64,000 nucleotides of DNA from Planctomycetaceae bacterium (lineage in GTDB: Bacteria; Planctomycetota; Planctomycetia; Planctomycetales; Planctomycetaceae). A program made the translations under genes and the position numbers. Positions 17,636-27,300 of the stretch are shown one piece after another (the stretch's first letter is position 1; each line of letters opens with the position of its first letter). The notes under the pieces were generated by a model. That model ran no database searches and was not told the origin of the DNA. It was given only the letters and a program-made list of their open reading frames with translations. The DNA lies in contig JAHBXV010000002.1 in NCBI GenBank assembly GCA_019636285.1, positions 62,001 through 126,000 of the forward strand, in the 5' to 3' direction.

Positions 17636-17650
17636 CAGAAACAGACGAAA

Positions 17651-17692
17651 CACCTGCTTCCGGACATCTCGTAAGGCGTCCGGCAACAGGTG
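17651..17692. terminator. possible bidirectional hairpin between convergent genes
   Basis: A two-part stem (CACCTG with CAGGTG, CCGGAC with GTCCGG, 3-base internal loops on both sides) lies between the convergent DUF1501 and C39-like genes. It has no long T-run on either strand, so termination is only suggested. Confidence 0.4.
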
Positions 17693-17743
17693 CTGTCGTC
17701 TCACTCGCGGCACAACTTGGCCATTGGCGGTTGCCGAGACACG

Positions 17744-18844
17744 CTAATAGTTCTTCTGATCGTAGTTTCGATCAAAGCCGATGCGGCCTTCGTTCTTCAT
17801 CCACCAGAACTTGTGATTGCCATCAGTCAATTTGTACGTCCGCCCGGTCGCGGAGATCACCATCGTGGGTGACGTGCCATCAATCTTGTGCGAAGTTCCG
17901 GTAAACGTCCGACCGGCTGCCAGCTCGTAGCTTTTTCCGCTGGGACGCATCGAAAAGCGAACCGTACGACCGGAGTCATTGCGGATCGTGTAGTTCACCT
18001 TGTCGACATGACGCGGCCCACGAGTCGGGACGATCATGGTGAACCCGGAGACTCCGGCGCTCTCGACCGCCTTCCGGTACATGTCGGGCGAAGTTCCCGA
18101 TCCACTGCAAACCAGGCACTTGCCGCCCGAGACGTTGATCTTGCCGGATCCGCCGCACTTCCCGCACGACTTGACCTGAAAGTTGCTGATCATTTTACCG
18201 CTGCCAGCACAGTTCGTGCATGGTACCCGTGACGATGCCAGTTTTCCGGAACCGCCACACGGACTGCACCGCCGCCCGCCTGTGGGGTTCCCGTCGAGAT
18301 CGGCGGAGAACTTCCAGGCCGCTTCAAGCTTGCCACGGCTGAGTCGTCGATGCGACTGCTCGCCAGGATCGGCAAAGATGATGTGCGAACCACTGTTCTC
18401 GTACCCAATCGCAACCATCCAGTGCCACAGCTTGACACCGCTGCGCACCAGCAGGATCGACGGTCGATTCTGATCGATGTATCGCACGACGCTGTCGACA
18501 TTTCCCTTGTAAGTCGTCACTGGTAGCCCGAACGCGTCGAAGCAGTTGACCATCCCCGACGGGAGGGTCATGCCAACTTTGAAGTTATTGAATTCCAGCC
18601 ACCGCGTGCCTGCCTTCGTCTTACAGCGCTCGATGCCTGCGTTGATCCCATACCACCGCAGCACCATCGCTGCACTTGTCGGACCGCAACTGATGTCGTC
18701 CGGCTGTTGCAATATCCCGAAGTTGGAAAGTGTGCGACTGCCGCCTGAGGAAGGGCCAGCGAAGAGCGCTGACTCGCTGAGAAAGGTTCCGGCCAGAGCG
18801 GCCGTCGCGGCACCCAGAAAATTCCGGCGGTTGATACGGGGCAT
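17744..18844 (-). CDS. Tat-exported C39-like cysteine peptidase with zinc-knuckle repeats
   Basis: 366 residues. A Tat signal (N5-R-R-N-F-L-G) leads to a Peptidase_C39_2-like domain: Q47-P-D-D-I-S-C53-G-P-T-S, H141 in WHWMVAIGYE and D159 in FADPGEQ form the likely catalytic triad. Residues about 193-250 hold four CxxCxGxG motifs like the DnaJ central zinc-binding region (CSPCGGSG, CTNCAGSG, CGKCGGSG, CLVCSGSG). Residues about 283-362 are a domain that reappears almost unchanged in the exported protein at 29893-30666. The ATG at 18844 follows GGAGGGAG; the longer frame is rejected. Role unknown; envelope proteolysis is likely. Confidence 0.8.
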   Translation of the reverse strand: MPRINRRNFLGAATAALAGTFLSESALFAGPSSGGSRTLSNFGILQQPDDISCGPTSAAMVLRWYGINAGIERCKTKAGTRWLEFNNFKVGMTLPSGMVNCFDAFGLPVTTYKGNVDSVVRYIDQNRPSILLVRSGVKLWHWMVAIGYENSGSHIIFADPGEQSHRRLSRGKLEAAWKFSADLDGNPTGGRRCSPCGGSGKLASSRVPCTNCAGSGKMISNFQVKSCGKCGGSGKINVSGGKCLVCSGSGTSPDMYRKAVESAGVSGFTMIVPTRGPRHVDKVNYTIRNDSGRTVRFSMRPSGKSYELAAGRTFTGTSHKIDGTSPTMVISATGRTYKLTDGNHKFWWMKNEGRIGFDRNYDQKNY

Positions 18845-19042
18845 GATTCGTCTCCCTCCACATGATCCTGCGATCAGGCGGGAAAGACTGTCTTTCACTC
18901 GCCTCTGCGAGTGAAAGCGAAATTCACCAGACGGTTTGGACAGCGAAGGAAGAATTTTTCCCAGACTGTGAACTCTGAACAGGATCCCATCGGTGCCGCC
19001 CCTTCGGACGTGGCCTATCCATGGCAACTCTTTCACGCGTCA

Positions 19043-20449
19043 CTAAAGCGTGTGGTTCAAGAGAACATTCAATTCAAAATCAAACGGCTTGTCACCGGCG
19101 GCTTGCCGGAGCGGAACGACAAAGCCGACACCCAGCGTCGTATCCCGTGTCAACTGAAAGTGCGTTCCGGCTGTCATATTCAGCACATCAATGCGATTGG
19201 CCAGGTTCCCCACCACGACATCGGCTTCGAGATCGGGAAGCGGCCCGGGAAGGGGGAGGGCGGCCACGGAGAATGGATTCATGTCGGCATCGTTGAGCGC
19301 CGTGGTGTAGTGAAACTCCAGGATCCCCGCCACGCCCTGAAAGAAGTTCCGTTCCGGTCGTTGCCAGACCCAATAGCCCCCGCCGGCGTTCATGCGCAAC
19401 AGAGGCTGCTGGTGCAACGCGCCCCTGTCTGGGGGAATGATGATCTGGCCGGGGCCAGGATCGCCGATCGTCCCGGAGACGACGGTTTTCGACGTGTTCA
19501 ACGGCACGTCGATCTGAATGAATCCCTGAGTAAAGAGTCGAGGCATGGGCGTCCACAGCGAGGCCAGAAACGGCGAAACATTGACGGTGCTATTCTGGAC
19601 GCGGCCAAAGATATCCGCCTTGACGTCAATGTCTCCGACGTAGCCCAGCCCCGGAATTTCGACCTCGAATTCGTCGTCATCAACCCGAATCTGCAGGTGA
19701 ACATCCTGAGAAGTCGGGACGTTGACTCCCAAGCCTCCAGAGACAACAAACGTCTCCCGCTCAACGAGAATTCCCTTGAGAATAAACTGCAGATTGAGCA
19801 ATTCCGTCCGGTAGTCATCGAGAGGAAGGTTGTAGTTGCCTTGGTAGTCATACAACACGACGTCCGACGTCAGCTGGCGCGCGATCGGAATTCGCGCTTC
19901 GAAGGACATACGCTCATCCAGAAACGCGATCTCGCCCCCGAACGTCACGCGATCGATGTGCAACTGGTTGACGCCATCGGGAAACGAGTCCGGGAAGATT
20001 GCCACCTTGTTAATGTTGTGAAAGTGGTTGTACCGGGCATAGACGCGAGACCGGGGCAGCGGGCTGTTGTTCTCCGCCAGATTCGCGCGGTTGCAATTGA
20101 ACGTGGGATGCTCGAAGCCGGCCGTAACAGTTCCGGCAAGAAATGCCGCTTCGCCGCAGGCACCCGATTTCATGTCGCCAAACATGTTCGGGGCGCTCAG
20201 CGCAACCGGAGCCAGCACTCGAGGAGTTGTGCGGCGCGAACCTCCGAAGAGACGGTCGGCCAGGGACATTCGCGGCGGTGGCTGTACGAGCGGTGCGGGA
20301 AGGGCAGAGTCTTCCGCTGGCAGCACAAACAGAGGAACGGCAGGTGGCTGAATCGACGGAGCAGGAGGCACCTCTTGTGCGACCGTGTGCACGGATGCCA
20401 GCCCAAGGACGATTGAAAACGCCGATAGGATCCGACGACGGCGCGGCAT
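19043..20449 (-). CDS. exported protein, possible outer-membrane beta-barrel
   Basis: 468 residues with a signal peptide (RRRRILSAFSIVLGLASVHTVA, cleavage near AQE) and a Pro-rich linker (about 24-60). The rest is rich in alternating polar/hydrophobic strands: YARYNHFHNINKVA, FGGEIAFLDERMSFEARIPI, GFIQIDVPLNT, GILEFHYTTAL, TTLGVGFVVPL, ending FDFELNVLLNHTL. A C-terminal strand near the end and the strand density suggest a beta-barrel, as in other planctomycete outer-membrane candidates, but I recognise no named family. The ATG at 20449 follows AAGGAT. It is the second of a minus-strand run of exported proteins. Confidence 0.65.
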   Translation of the reverse strand: MPRRRRILSAFSIVLGLASVHTVAQEVPPAPSIQPPAVPLFVLPAEDSALPAPLVQPPPRMSLADRLFGGSRRTTPRVLAPVALSAPNMFGDMKSGACGEAAFLAGTVTAGFEHPTFNCNRANLAENNSPLPRSRVYARYNHFHNINKVAIFPDSFPDGVNQLHIDRVTFGGEIAFLDERMSFEARIPIARQLTSDVVLYDYQGNYNLPLDDYRTELLNLQFILKGILVERETFVVSGGLGVNVPTSQDVHLQIRVDDDEFEVEIPGLGYVGDIDVKADIFGRVQNSTVNVSPFLASLWTPMPRLFTQGFIQIDVPLNTSKTVVSGTIGDPGPGQIIIPPDRGALHQQPLLRMNAGGGYWVWQRPERNFFQGVAGILEFHYTTALNDADMNPFSVAALPLPGPLPDLEADVVVGNLANRIDVLNMTAGTHFQLTRDTTLGVGFVVPLRQAAGDKPFDFELNVLLNHTL

Positions 20450-20594
20450 GACCGATCCTTGGTTGCCCAACGAATTCGTAATCTGCTGAACATTCGCCAG
20501 TATCAGCATGGCGGAGATCGTGGGCTGAGTGCGATTGAAGTGACCGTCGCAATCCACAGGGGTGGACGACTTTCACCGACCGGCAAAGCCTTCC

Positions 20595-20639
20595 AAAAAA
20601 ACGTAGACACCCCGCGAGCCTTTGGCCGGCGGGGTGTCT
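20595..20639 (-). terminator. intrinsic terminator after the serine protease gene
   Basis: On the minus strand, a perfect 11-bp stem (20629-20639 with 20605-20615) is followed by ACG and seven T. It lies about 130 bases past the stop of the serine protease gene and ahead of the next gene's start. Confidence 0.88.
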
Positions 20640-20767
20640 GATTGAAAACTGGCTGTGGCTTCCGAGCGGATTTGAAATCGCGTTCGAGAATCCCCCCGAA
20701 GCTCACCTCGCTTCAAGTCAAAGCCGGCAAGTCGCGGCAGGTTCCGGATTTCACCAGTTCGCCCGCC

Positions 20768-21862
20768 CTACGGGTACTGCTTTTTGAAGTCGTCGGTCCA
20801 TGTCTTCCACGTTGACGTGATGCGAACTCCGCGGTTGCTGACATTGTCGCTGCTACCTCCCTTGTGAACGGAACGCACGTAGCGGCTGCTGCTGGACGCC
20901 TCGTACAACGGCATGCCGCTCGATCCATCGTAACTGTCGAAGTAGTGGGTAATCATGCCAGTGCCCACCAACAACTGATCCTTCGTGTTGTACTCACGCC
21001 ACATGGTCGCGGTCGGCTTGTCACCGGCGTAGCCCGCCGAATTCAGATTGACGGTCTTCATGGTCGAGTCGGAAAGCGTGCCGTAGCCGAAGTGGTAGCC
21101 GACGCGGTTCCACAACGTCTGATCTCGCAGGATGACCCAGCCAATATCGCCCGCCGCGTCCGCCGACTTGGTGTACGACTCGGGCGCGTAGAGGGTCAGG
21201 TGGGTTGCGGCCCCGTAGGGTTCGCTACTTCCATTTTTCCCCGGAACCACGCGAACGGTCGAGGCCCATCCACCGCGAGAAGAGTTGTAGATCACGTGGG
21301 CCGAGGTCATGACGACTCGCTTGCCGACCAGGCAGCCCGAACCGCTGGACTTGGCTCCATTCGACCAGGTGACTTCGAGCCGACAGATAGACTTGAAAGG
21401 TGTGGTCTGGGTATTCGTCACCTGTGTCCGGTTATCCGTCCCGACGACGATATTCTCCGACGGAGGCGCCTTCTTTCCGAGCCGAGCGACTCCACCCAGG
21501 ACATCGTTTGCGAGCGAAGCGGCCGCGCTGGAGAGATCGCTCCCCGCGTCGTACGCCAGTTCCAGAGCCTCCTGCACGGCGGCATCTTCCTGGCTGACCA
21601 CCGGACTGGAGGCGAGTCCCGGAATTGACAGAGCCTGGCCCGACTTGGCAGAAGCGGACGGAGGTGCGAACAACGTGTCGAGCCGCCCGATTGTTCTCCC
21701 GTTCGGACGCGATATCTGCGACGTCTCTTCCGGCGTCGATTCCTCGACCGGGCGAGCTGGGCGGTTGTCGTCCGCGAAAGTCTGTGGCGGATTGACTGAG
21801 TTCAGCAGGCTCAGAAGAGCGAGTGAGTTCAGTACGAAGCGAGCGCGGGTGAAGGTCGGCAT
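20768..21862 (-). CDS. exported V8/trypsin-like serine protease
   Basis: 364 residues. A signal peptide (to about TFA30) and a variable 120-residue pro/linker region precede a chymotrypsin-fold domain: GSGCLVGKRVVMTSAHV with H189, a D239 in AGDIGWVIL, and S315 in YDGSSGMPLY. The short GSSG nucleophile motif and the TSAHV pattern match the V8-like glutamyl-endopeptidase group. ATG at 21862 follows GGAGGAG, and an intrinsic terminator follows the gene, so it is probably transcribed alone. The acidic/Ser-rich N-terminal region may keep the enzyme inactive until export; that is inference. Confidence 0.85.
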   Translation of the reverse strand: MPTFTRARFVLNSLALLSLLNSVNPPQTFADDNRPARPVEESTPEETSQISRPNGRTIGRLDTLFAPPSASAKSGQALSIPGLASSPVVSQEDAAVQEALELAYDAGSDLSSAAASLANDVLGGVARLGKKAPPSENIVVGTDNRTQVTNTQTTPFKSICRLEVTWSNGAKSSGSGCLVGKRVVMTSAHVIYNSSRGGWASTVRVVPGKNGSSEPYGAATHLTLYAPESYTKSADAAGDIGWVILRDQTLWNRVGYHFGYGTLSDSTMKTVNLNSAGYAGDKPTATMWREYNTKDQLLVGTGMITHYFDSYDGSSGMPLYEASSSSRYVRSVHKGGSSDNVSNRGVRITSTWKTWTDDFKKQYP

Positions 21863-22063
21863 CTTGTCATCTCCTCCAGTGATCAGCGTTTGTGTCCGGA
21901 ACGCCGCAGCCGACGATCGATCGTCGAATTTCTGAAAGGCGGCCCGATGTGCTTAGAGCGAAAAGTGCGGTCGATCGCGGACACGGAATTTTTTTGTCGT
22001 TCAGAATTTCTCCGCCCGTCGCCAGCCGGAGACTCGAACGACGATGAGATCCTTCGGAAACGC

Positions 22064-22097
22064 AAAAAGAGCAGCCGAGCCGAAGCTCGACTGCTCT
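22064..22097 (-). terminator. intrinsic terminator after the repeat-rich exported protein
   Basis: Reading the minus strand, AGAGCAG-T-CGAGC, loop TTCG, then GCTCGG-CTGCTCT is followed by TTTTT (22064-22068 on the plus strand are A). It is a strong stem with one bulge, about 50 bases past the gene's stop. Confidence 0.85.
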
Positions 22098-22144
22098 CAC
22101 AGAAGGATTGAAGATGTCCAACATCCAGCCGGAACCGGCCCGCA

Positions 22145-24025
22145 TTATTCTTCGTCGGCGAGGAACAGAGAGACCGTTCCGTTGTCTTCGGCGAAGGCGT
22201 AAACATGGTCGCCGGGAACCGAAATCGTGGTCGGCTCCGAGTCGGTGGTGTACCGAACTTCGAGTTCCGGCGTTGGGATCACGAAGCGGTGTTCTTCCCC
22301 GGCCGGCAGTTCATAAGTCCCCCAGACGCTGCCCGCTCGGCGAACCGAATACGTCATCGGTCGTTCGGTCACGTTGACGACCAGCACCGTGTATTCCGCG
22401 GCCGCGTCTTCGCCGAGGTCCGTGCCGTCGGCGATGTCATCTCCGAGCCCGGAATCCAGATCGTCGACCATTCCGTCCGTCAGGTCTTCACCGTCCACCA
22501 TTTCGCTGTCACTGTCGGCGTCCGAGCCACTGTCGCCGGAGTCATCGATGACGACCTCGCTGTCAGTTCCCGTTGGCGGGCAGTCAACCGTTCCCGTCAC
22601 CGGCGGGCAATCAACGGTCCCACCACCCAGAGTCTCAACTCCTGTTCCCTGAAGGCCATTGGTCGCGACTGCGGTTTGAATCAGGTCGATGATCGAGGTC
22701 GCCAGATTGATCGCCTGCGCTGCTCCCTGACCGGGAACCCCGATCACGGTGTTGTTATTGTTGTTGTCGATGACAATCTGCGTTTGATCGGGGACTACGA
22801 TGTTATTGTCCAAGACAGCGGGCTCTTCTTGCAGCAATGAACTGAGCAGTGGGAGCGAGCCGCCTTTTGCTCCCAGAATTGCCTGAATCTTGCCCTGTCC
22901 CACCGGCTGGGTCAGTTCCTTCAACTTGCCGCCCAAACCCACCGAGGCCGGGAACGGACGGTTGACAAGCTTGGTTTTCAGATCACCCCCGGCGGTTTTC
23001 GGCAGGCGTCCCTTCAGCGTTTCCAGGACTGGACGCGAGCCGTCTTTGGCTCCAATCTTCGCCTGGATCCGCCCGAGCCGGTCCGAAGCGGTCAGATCTG
23101 TCAGCTTGCCGCCCTTGCCAACGAGCGGCGGGGACGGGCGATTGACATTCGAGTTCTTCGAGCCAACGCTGCCGGGCCGTTGCAAGCGATCCTTCAGCGA
23201 ATCCAGCGTGGTCTTGCTGCCGATCCCAGTCTTGGTGCCAAGTCCTTCGGTCGGACGCTTCGCAGCGATACCGCCGAGTTTCGGGAGCGGAGACTTGGTC
23301 GTCGGGCGGCCGAGCGAGGACAATCCTGGCAGCCGGTCATTCAGCGAATCCAATTTGCCGCCCGGGCGGTTCTGGGCCTTGGTCCCCAAGGAACCTGCAT
23401 TCCCCTTCTGTCCCAACTGCTGCTTCAGCATCCCCAGTCCGGTTGCGGGTGACTTGGTCTCTCCCTTAACAGGTCGATTGACGACCGGGCCGCGATCCTT
23501 CAGAAGCTGACCCAGCGCGTTCGCTGCAGCCGGCTGGCGGCCAGAGTCGACACTGGCCTTGCCAGGCTGGCGGTTATTGCCGATGCCGCCCAGCAGGTTG
23601 CCCAGATTCTGATTCGTCGCCGGCGGAACCCGCCCCGACGTCTTCGTGGGTGACGATTCCTCCGGCCGACGAGGTCCCTTGGTGGCGGCCGCGTCCTTCA
23701 ACTGATTGAACAGATTCGTCTGACCGACGCCGCGGCCCTGATGCGTTGCCTGAGGCTGACTGGCTGGCTTGCCGATGCGTCCGGCCTGTTCAAAGATATT
23801 CGGACGGGGCTTCGCTTCCGTGTTGTTCACACGCGGTCCTGCGGATTTCCCGGAGTTGCCGCTGCCCAAGGCCGGTCGTTCGGCCTGACCGAGGCGATCA
23901 CGTAGTCCCGCTAATCCGCCGCCTTTGCCCGGGCCAGCCGCCAAACCGTCGTCTGTCTGAGCCAGGGCCAACCCAAGGGCCACGATTGCCGCACGCTGCC
24001 ACCAGTTCTTGTTCGTGAAGGTCAT
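22145..24025 (-). CDS. large repeat-rich exported protein
   Basis: 626 residues, no recognised family. A signal peptide (NWWQRAAIVALGLALAQ) leads into a basic Gly/Pro/Lys-rich region of about 370 residues built from degenerate repeats with a L-x-D-R-L-P/L core and G-K-L-x-D/E-L-T blocks (clear pair at residues about 270-370). Then come a short Asn run in a VIDNNNNN segment, a VDCPP repeat, and a strongly acidic Asp/Ser stretch. The final 90 residues (YTVLVVNVTERPMTYSVRR, ELPAGEEHRFVIP, GDHVYAFAEDNG) look like a small beta domain. It changes from very basic to very acidic along its length. Of two ATGs, 24025 has the better spacing to AGGAGAG. Confidence 0.7.
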   Translation of the reverse strand: MTFTNKNWWQRAAIVALGLALAQTDDGLAAGPGKGGGLAGLRDRLGQAERPALGSGNSGKSAGPRVNNTEAKPRPNIFEQAGRIGKPASQPQATHQGRGVGQTNLFNQLKDAAATKGPRRPEESSPTKTSGRVPPATNQNLGNLLGGIGNNRQPGKASVDSGRQPAAANALGQLLKDRGPVVNRPVKGETKSPATGLGMLKQQLGQKGNAGSLGTKAQNRPGGKLDSLNDRLPGLSSLGRPTTKSPLPKLGGIAAKRPTEGLGTKTGIGSKTTLDSLKDRLQRPGSVGSKNSNVNRPSPPLVGKGGKLTDLTASDRLGRIQAKIGAKDGSRPVLETLKGRLPKTAGGDLKTKLVNRPFPASVGLGGKLKELTQPVGQGKIQAILGAKGGSLPLLSSLLQEEPAVLDNNIVVPDQTQIVIDNNNNNTVIGVPGQGAAQAINLATSIIDLIQTAVATNGLQGTGVETLGGGTVDCPPVTGTVDCPPTGTDSEVVIDDSGDSGSDADSDSEMVDGEDLTDGMVDDLDSGLGDDIADGTDLGEDAAAEYTVLVVNVTERPMTYSVRRAGSVWGTYELPAGEEHRFVIPTPELEVRYTTDSEPTTISVPGDHVYAFAEDNGTVSLFLADEE

Positions 24026-24350
24026 CGTCATCTCTCCTGTTGGGTTGGCTTCGCGAATTCGCGGTGCCAGTTTTGGGGAATTGAGTCGGACGTCCGGGTC
24101 TCGAATTCGAGCAACCACAGGCGTCCACACCCCGGAGAGCGTAGAAGCGGCGTGACAATGGACAGATTTTGGCAGAATTTTTTCGAGAGAATTCTCCCAG
24201 CGGAATTCAGCCCCGAGAACGCCCGTCTCGGGACTGTCAGGAATTGTTGCAACTTATTATCGAGTAAGTTGTTGTGATTTGTCTTTGGCCGATTTAGATG
24301 GGCGATCTGAACGTGGGTGATCACCGCTCAGAAGCTACCGGAGCAGCGAT
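24026..24350. other. intergenic stretch between exported protein and giant kinase
   Basis: About 325 bases. One short palindrome (CCCGAGA at 24212-24218 with TCTCGGG at 24226-24232) has no T-run after it on either strand. The left part probably holds the promoter of the repeat-rich protein. Nothing else recognised. Confidence 0.4.
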
Positions 24351-27300
24351 TCAGAGGTTTGACGTGGTCTTCGTGGCGCCACCATCGAGCGTTTCGAGCA
24401 GCTTTTCCTCCGCCTCGCGGAAGATGTCGCCGTACAAACGCTCGAACTGTCGCGGTGCGAGATCCCGGACGGTCTCCCACGACTTGATCGCCGCACGCAA
24501 CTTCTGACGAGCAACATCCTGCTCAGCTGGCGGAGATGACGACTCCAGCAACAGCGCCAGGTCGAATTGAACGGCTCCGAGGTCTCCCCAGAAAATGACG
24601 TTCCCCGGCTCGACGCGCACCAGCGTTTCGTAAAGATGCTCGGCGAGTCGAAGATCGGCCTTCGCCTGTGGGAGGTCTTCCGGACGCTGCTCAGCGCGGT
24701 ACCGCTCCAATGAGAATTTGGCTTGGGTGAAATACGCGCGCGCGTTGAGATCACGAACGAGCGACGGGAGGGCGAGTGCCACCTGCTGAACCATGCCGTC
24801 CCGAAACTCGGCAGCTGCCGGGAAGTTGCCGTGGCTGAGTTCCAGGTCGACAAGCTGTCTCAGCGCTTCCACGACGCGTTGCCGGTTCGTGGAGCTGGAT
24901 TCAAGACTTTGCGCTTTTTGGAAACTCTCGAGGGCTTGTGCAAAAAAGCTGCGTGCTTCCGACACCCACTCTCCAACCGCGTCATGGGCACCCTGGGCTC
25001 GATCCACTTCGGCCCGTTGGAGAAAGAGCCGTCCGAAAACGAACTGGCTGCTGCCAAGATCTCGAAAGATGGAAGGAATGGGAGGATCGACGGTCTCCAA
25101 CAACCTGAGTCGCCCGTCAAATGCCTCCTGCAATCGGGTGACCGCCGCGAACTGCACGGCCTCGTCCGAGAGCGCGCGAGCCGAGACCGGTGTCGGATGA
25201 GGGGATGGCGTTCGCGGCGACGATTGAACGATGGCCAGGTTGTGCAGGCTCGAAAGATACTTCCGCTCGTATTCCCACGTTGGCAGCGGATAGGTCGAGC
25301 CCTCTTTTTGACTGTCGTCCCGCAGCTTTCGGCGAATGGCGAGGCACGATTCAAAATGTGCGACGGCCTCTTCGATGTTCCCTTTCTGATAGGCGACCTG
25401 TGCCAGTTGATTCTGAAAGTCCGACAGCAACAGCCGCAATGCCGGGTGGTCGGGCTGACGCTGCTCAACCGATCCGAGAGCCTTCAACCCCGCCTCCAGG
25501 CGTCGCTCCCGGGCATCGAGCTTTTCATCATCAAGCAACTGGGAGATTCGCAGGGTCAGGCGTGCATACGCGATCTGATTCTCGAGGTTCGCCCCTTTGA
25601 CGGGTAGCTCGGCAAGATCCCGTTCCGCCTGTTCGAGAAGCCAGACACGCACTTCATGCAGCAGTTGCACCTGCTCGACTTCACTCGGCAGCGTTCGCGT
25701 GGCGTCAAAGTCGTCATCGCCATCGACGTCCTGCCAGAATCCCGTAATGGCCTGAAGCTTGTCGCGATACTGATTTTCCACTTCGGACCGAGCCGCCCGC
25801 GCTTCGGCCTCGGCCGCGAGGGCCTCGTTTTTCGCCTTCAGGGTTGTCCGGTACATCCCGTAGGTGACGACTGCGGCCGCGGAAGTCGCCAGGCAGACCA
25901 GCACGAGGATCGCGCAGGCGGGAACCAGTGAGCGCACCACGAATCGACGACGTTCTCGCGACCGTAGGTTCCGCACGCGCGATTCGAGTTCCGCGGCGGA
26001 AGCCAGTCGCTTGCGGGGATCGAAGTGCGTGGCTTCCTCGATGTCGGTTCGCAGAACGCTCGGCGTCACATCGCGAACTGCCGATGGGGACAAGGGCCGC
26101 CGGAGGTCGCCCACGGCGAACTGAAACAACAGAACCCCCAGGGCGTAGACGTCTCGTGCATCAAAGTTTGCCGAAGCACTGTCTACCTCGGGGTTGGACG
26201 AGTCTCCCTCGCCAACAGCCTCAGGGGCAACATAAAGATGACGGGGCGTCTTATCGATCGAGCCATCCGAGGCCCTCCGGGAAGGGGAGCGAACGGGTGA
26301 CACTTTCTCTTCATCGAGCATGACGCCGATGCCAAAGTCGGTGAGCCGCGGCTGCCAGCGCCCTTGTTCGTCGCGATCCATCAGAATGTTGGACGGTTTC
26401 AGGTCAAGATGAAACACGCGCTGCCGATTCGCGGCGGCAACAGCGGCGGCAATGCCTGCGAAGATCTCCAGTCGCGTCGCGACATCCACCCGATCGAGTC
26501 CACCCTGGCTGCGCGCCCACTCGAAGAGGTTGCCCCCTTCGACAAAGATGTACTCGAGAAAGTACGGTGGCCGGTCGAGATGCGCACCCAGATAGGGGAC
26601 AATGTCATGCCGTTTGAGGTGATGAATCCGTTGCAGGAGTTCCCGCTCGTTGCGGAGCGCATCGACCAGGTCATCCGATCGACAGAACTTAAAGACTCGC
26701 TGGTTCGATGCATCACTCGCGTCGACACCGAGATAGGCGCGGCCAAATGCCCCTTCTCCCAGTTTACGAACGAGCTTCCATCCCGGCCGATCCGGAACTT
26801 CCTCCGAATTAATCACTCCAGGTTCCGGCTCCGGCAGCCAGCCTTCATCGGCGATGTTGACGATTCTGGGAGGATTGCTGGCCGGCGGAGACGGTTCCTC
26901 GGCGGCCAGGCTCGCTTCGCACAGTTCGACCGGCGTCGAGATTCCCTGAATGCGATAGCTTCCGTGACGAAGTAGTTTCAGCGCTCGACCCGCGATTCCC
27001 GCTCGCTCCAGCGAAACTTCCAACGGGCTTCGAGAGACGCACGCCGATTCGTACGCGGCGGCTGTCATCAGTGTCCGCCCACCATTGGCCGCACTCATCA
27101 CCGCGCTTGCGACATCTACCCCAGGTCCGTACACATCAACCGGAACGCCATGCACGGTTTTGATGACAGCGTTTCCAATGTCGATCCCGACGCGGGCCTG
27201 GACCGTCAACGGGGCATCGAGTCGCCAATCGTGGGATTGCAGAACAGCGTGGAATCGAAGAGCGCACGCCACGGCGTCGCGAACGTCGCCAAAGACGGCT

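Noticed and set aside
18911-20416. 501-residue plus-strand open frame opposite the putative outer-membrane protein
   Set aside because: The opposite frame has a signal peptide, a ribosome-binding site and a terminator-bounded context. This one has no motifs and a shadow-like Arg/His-rich composition.
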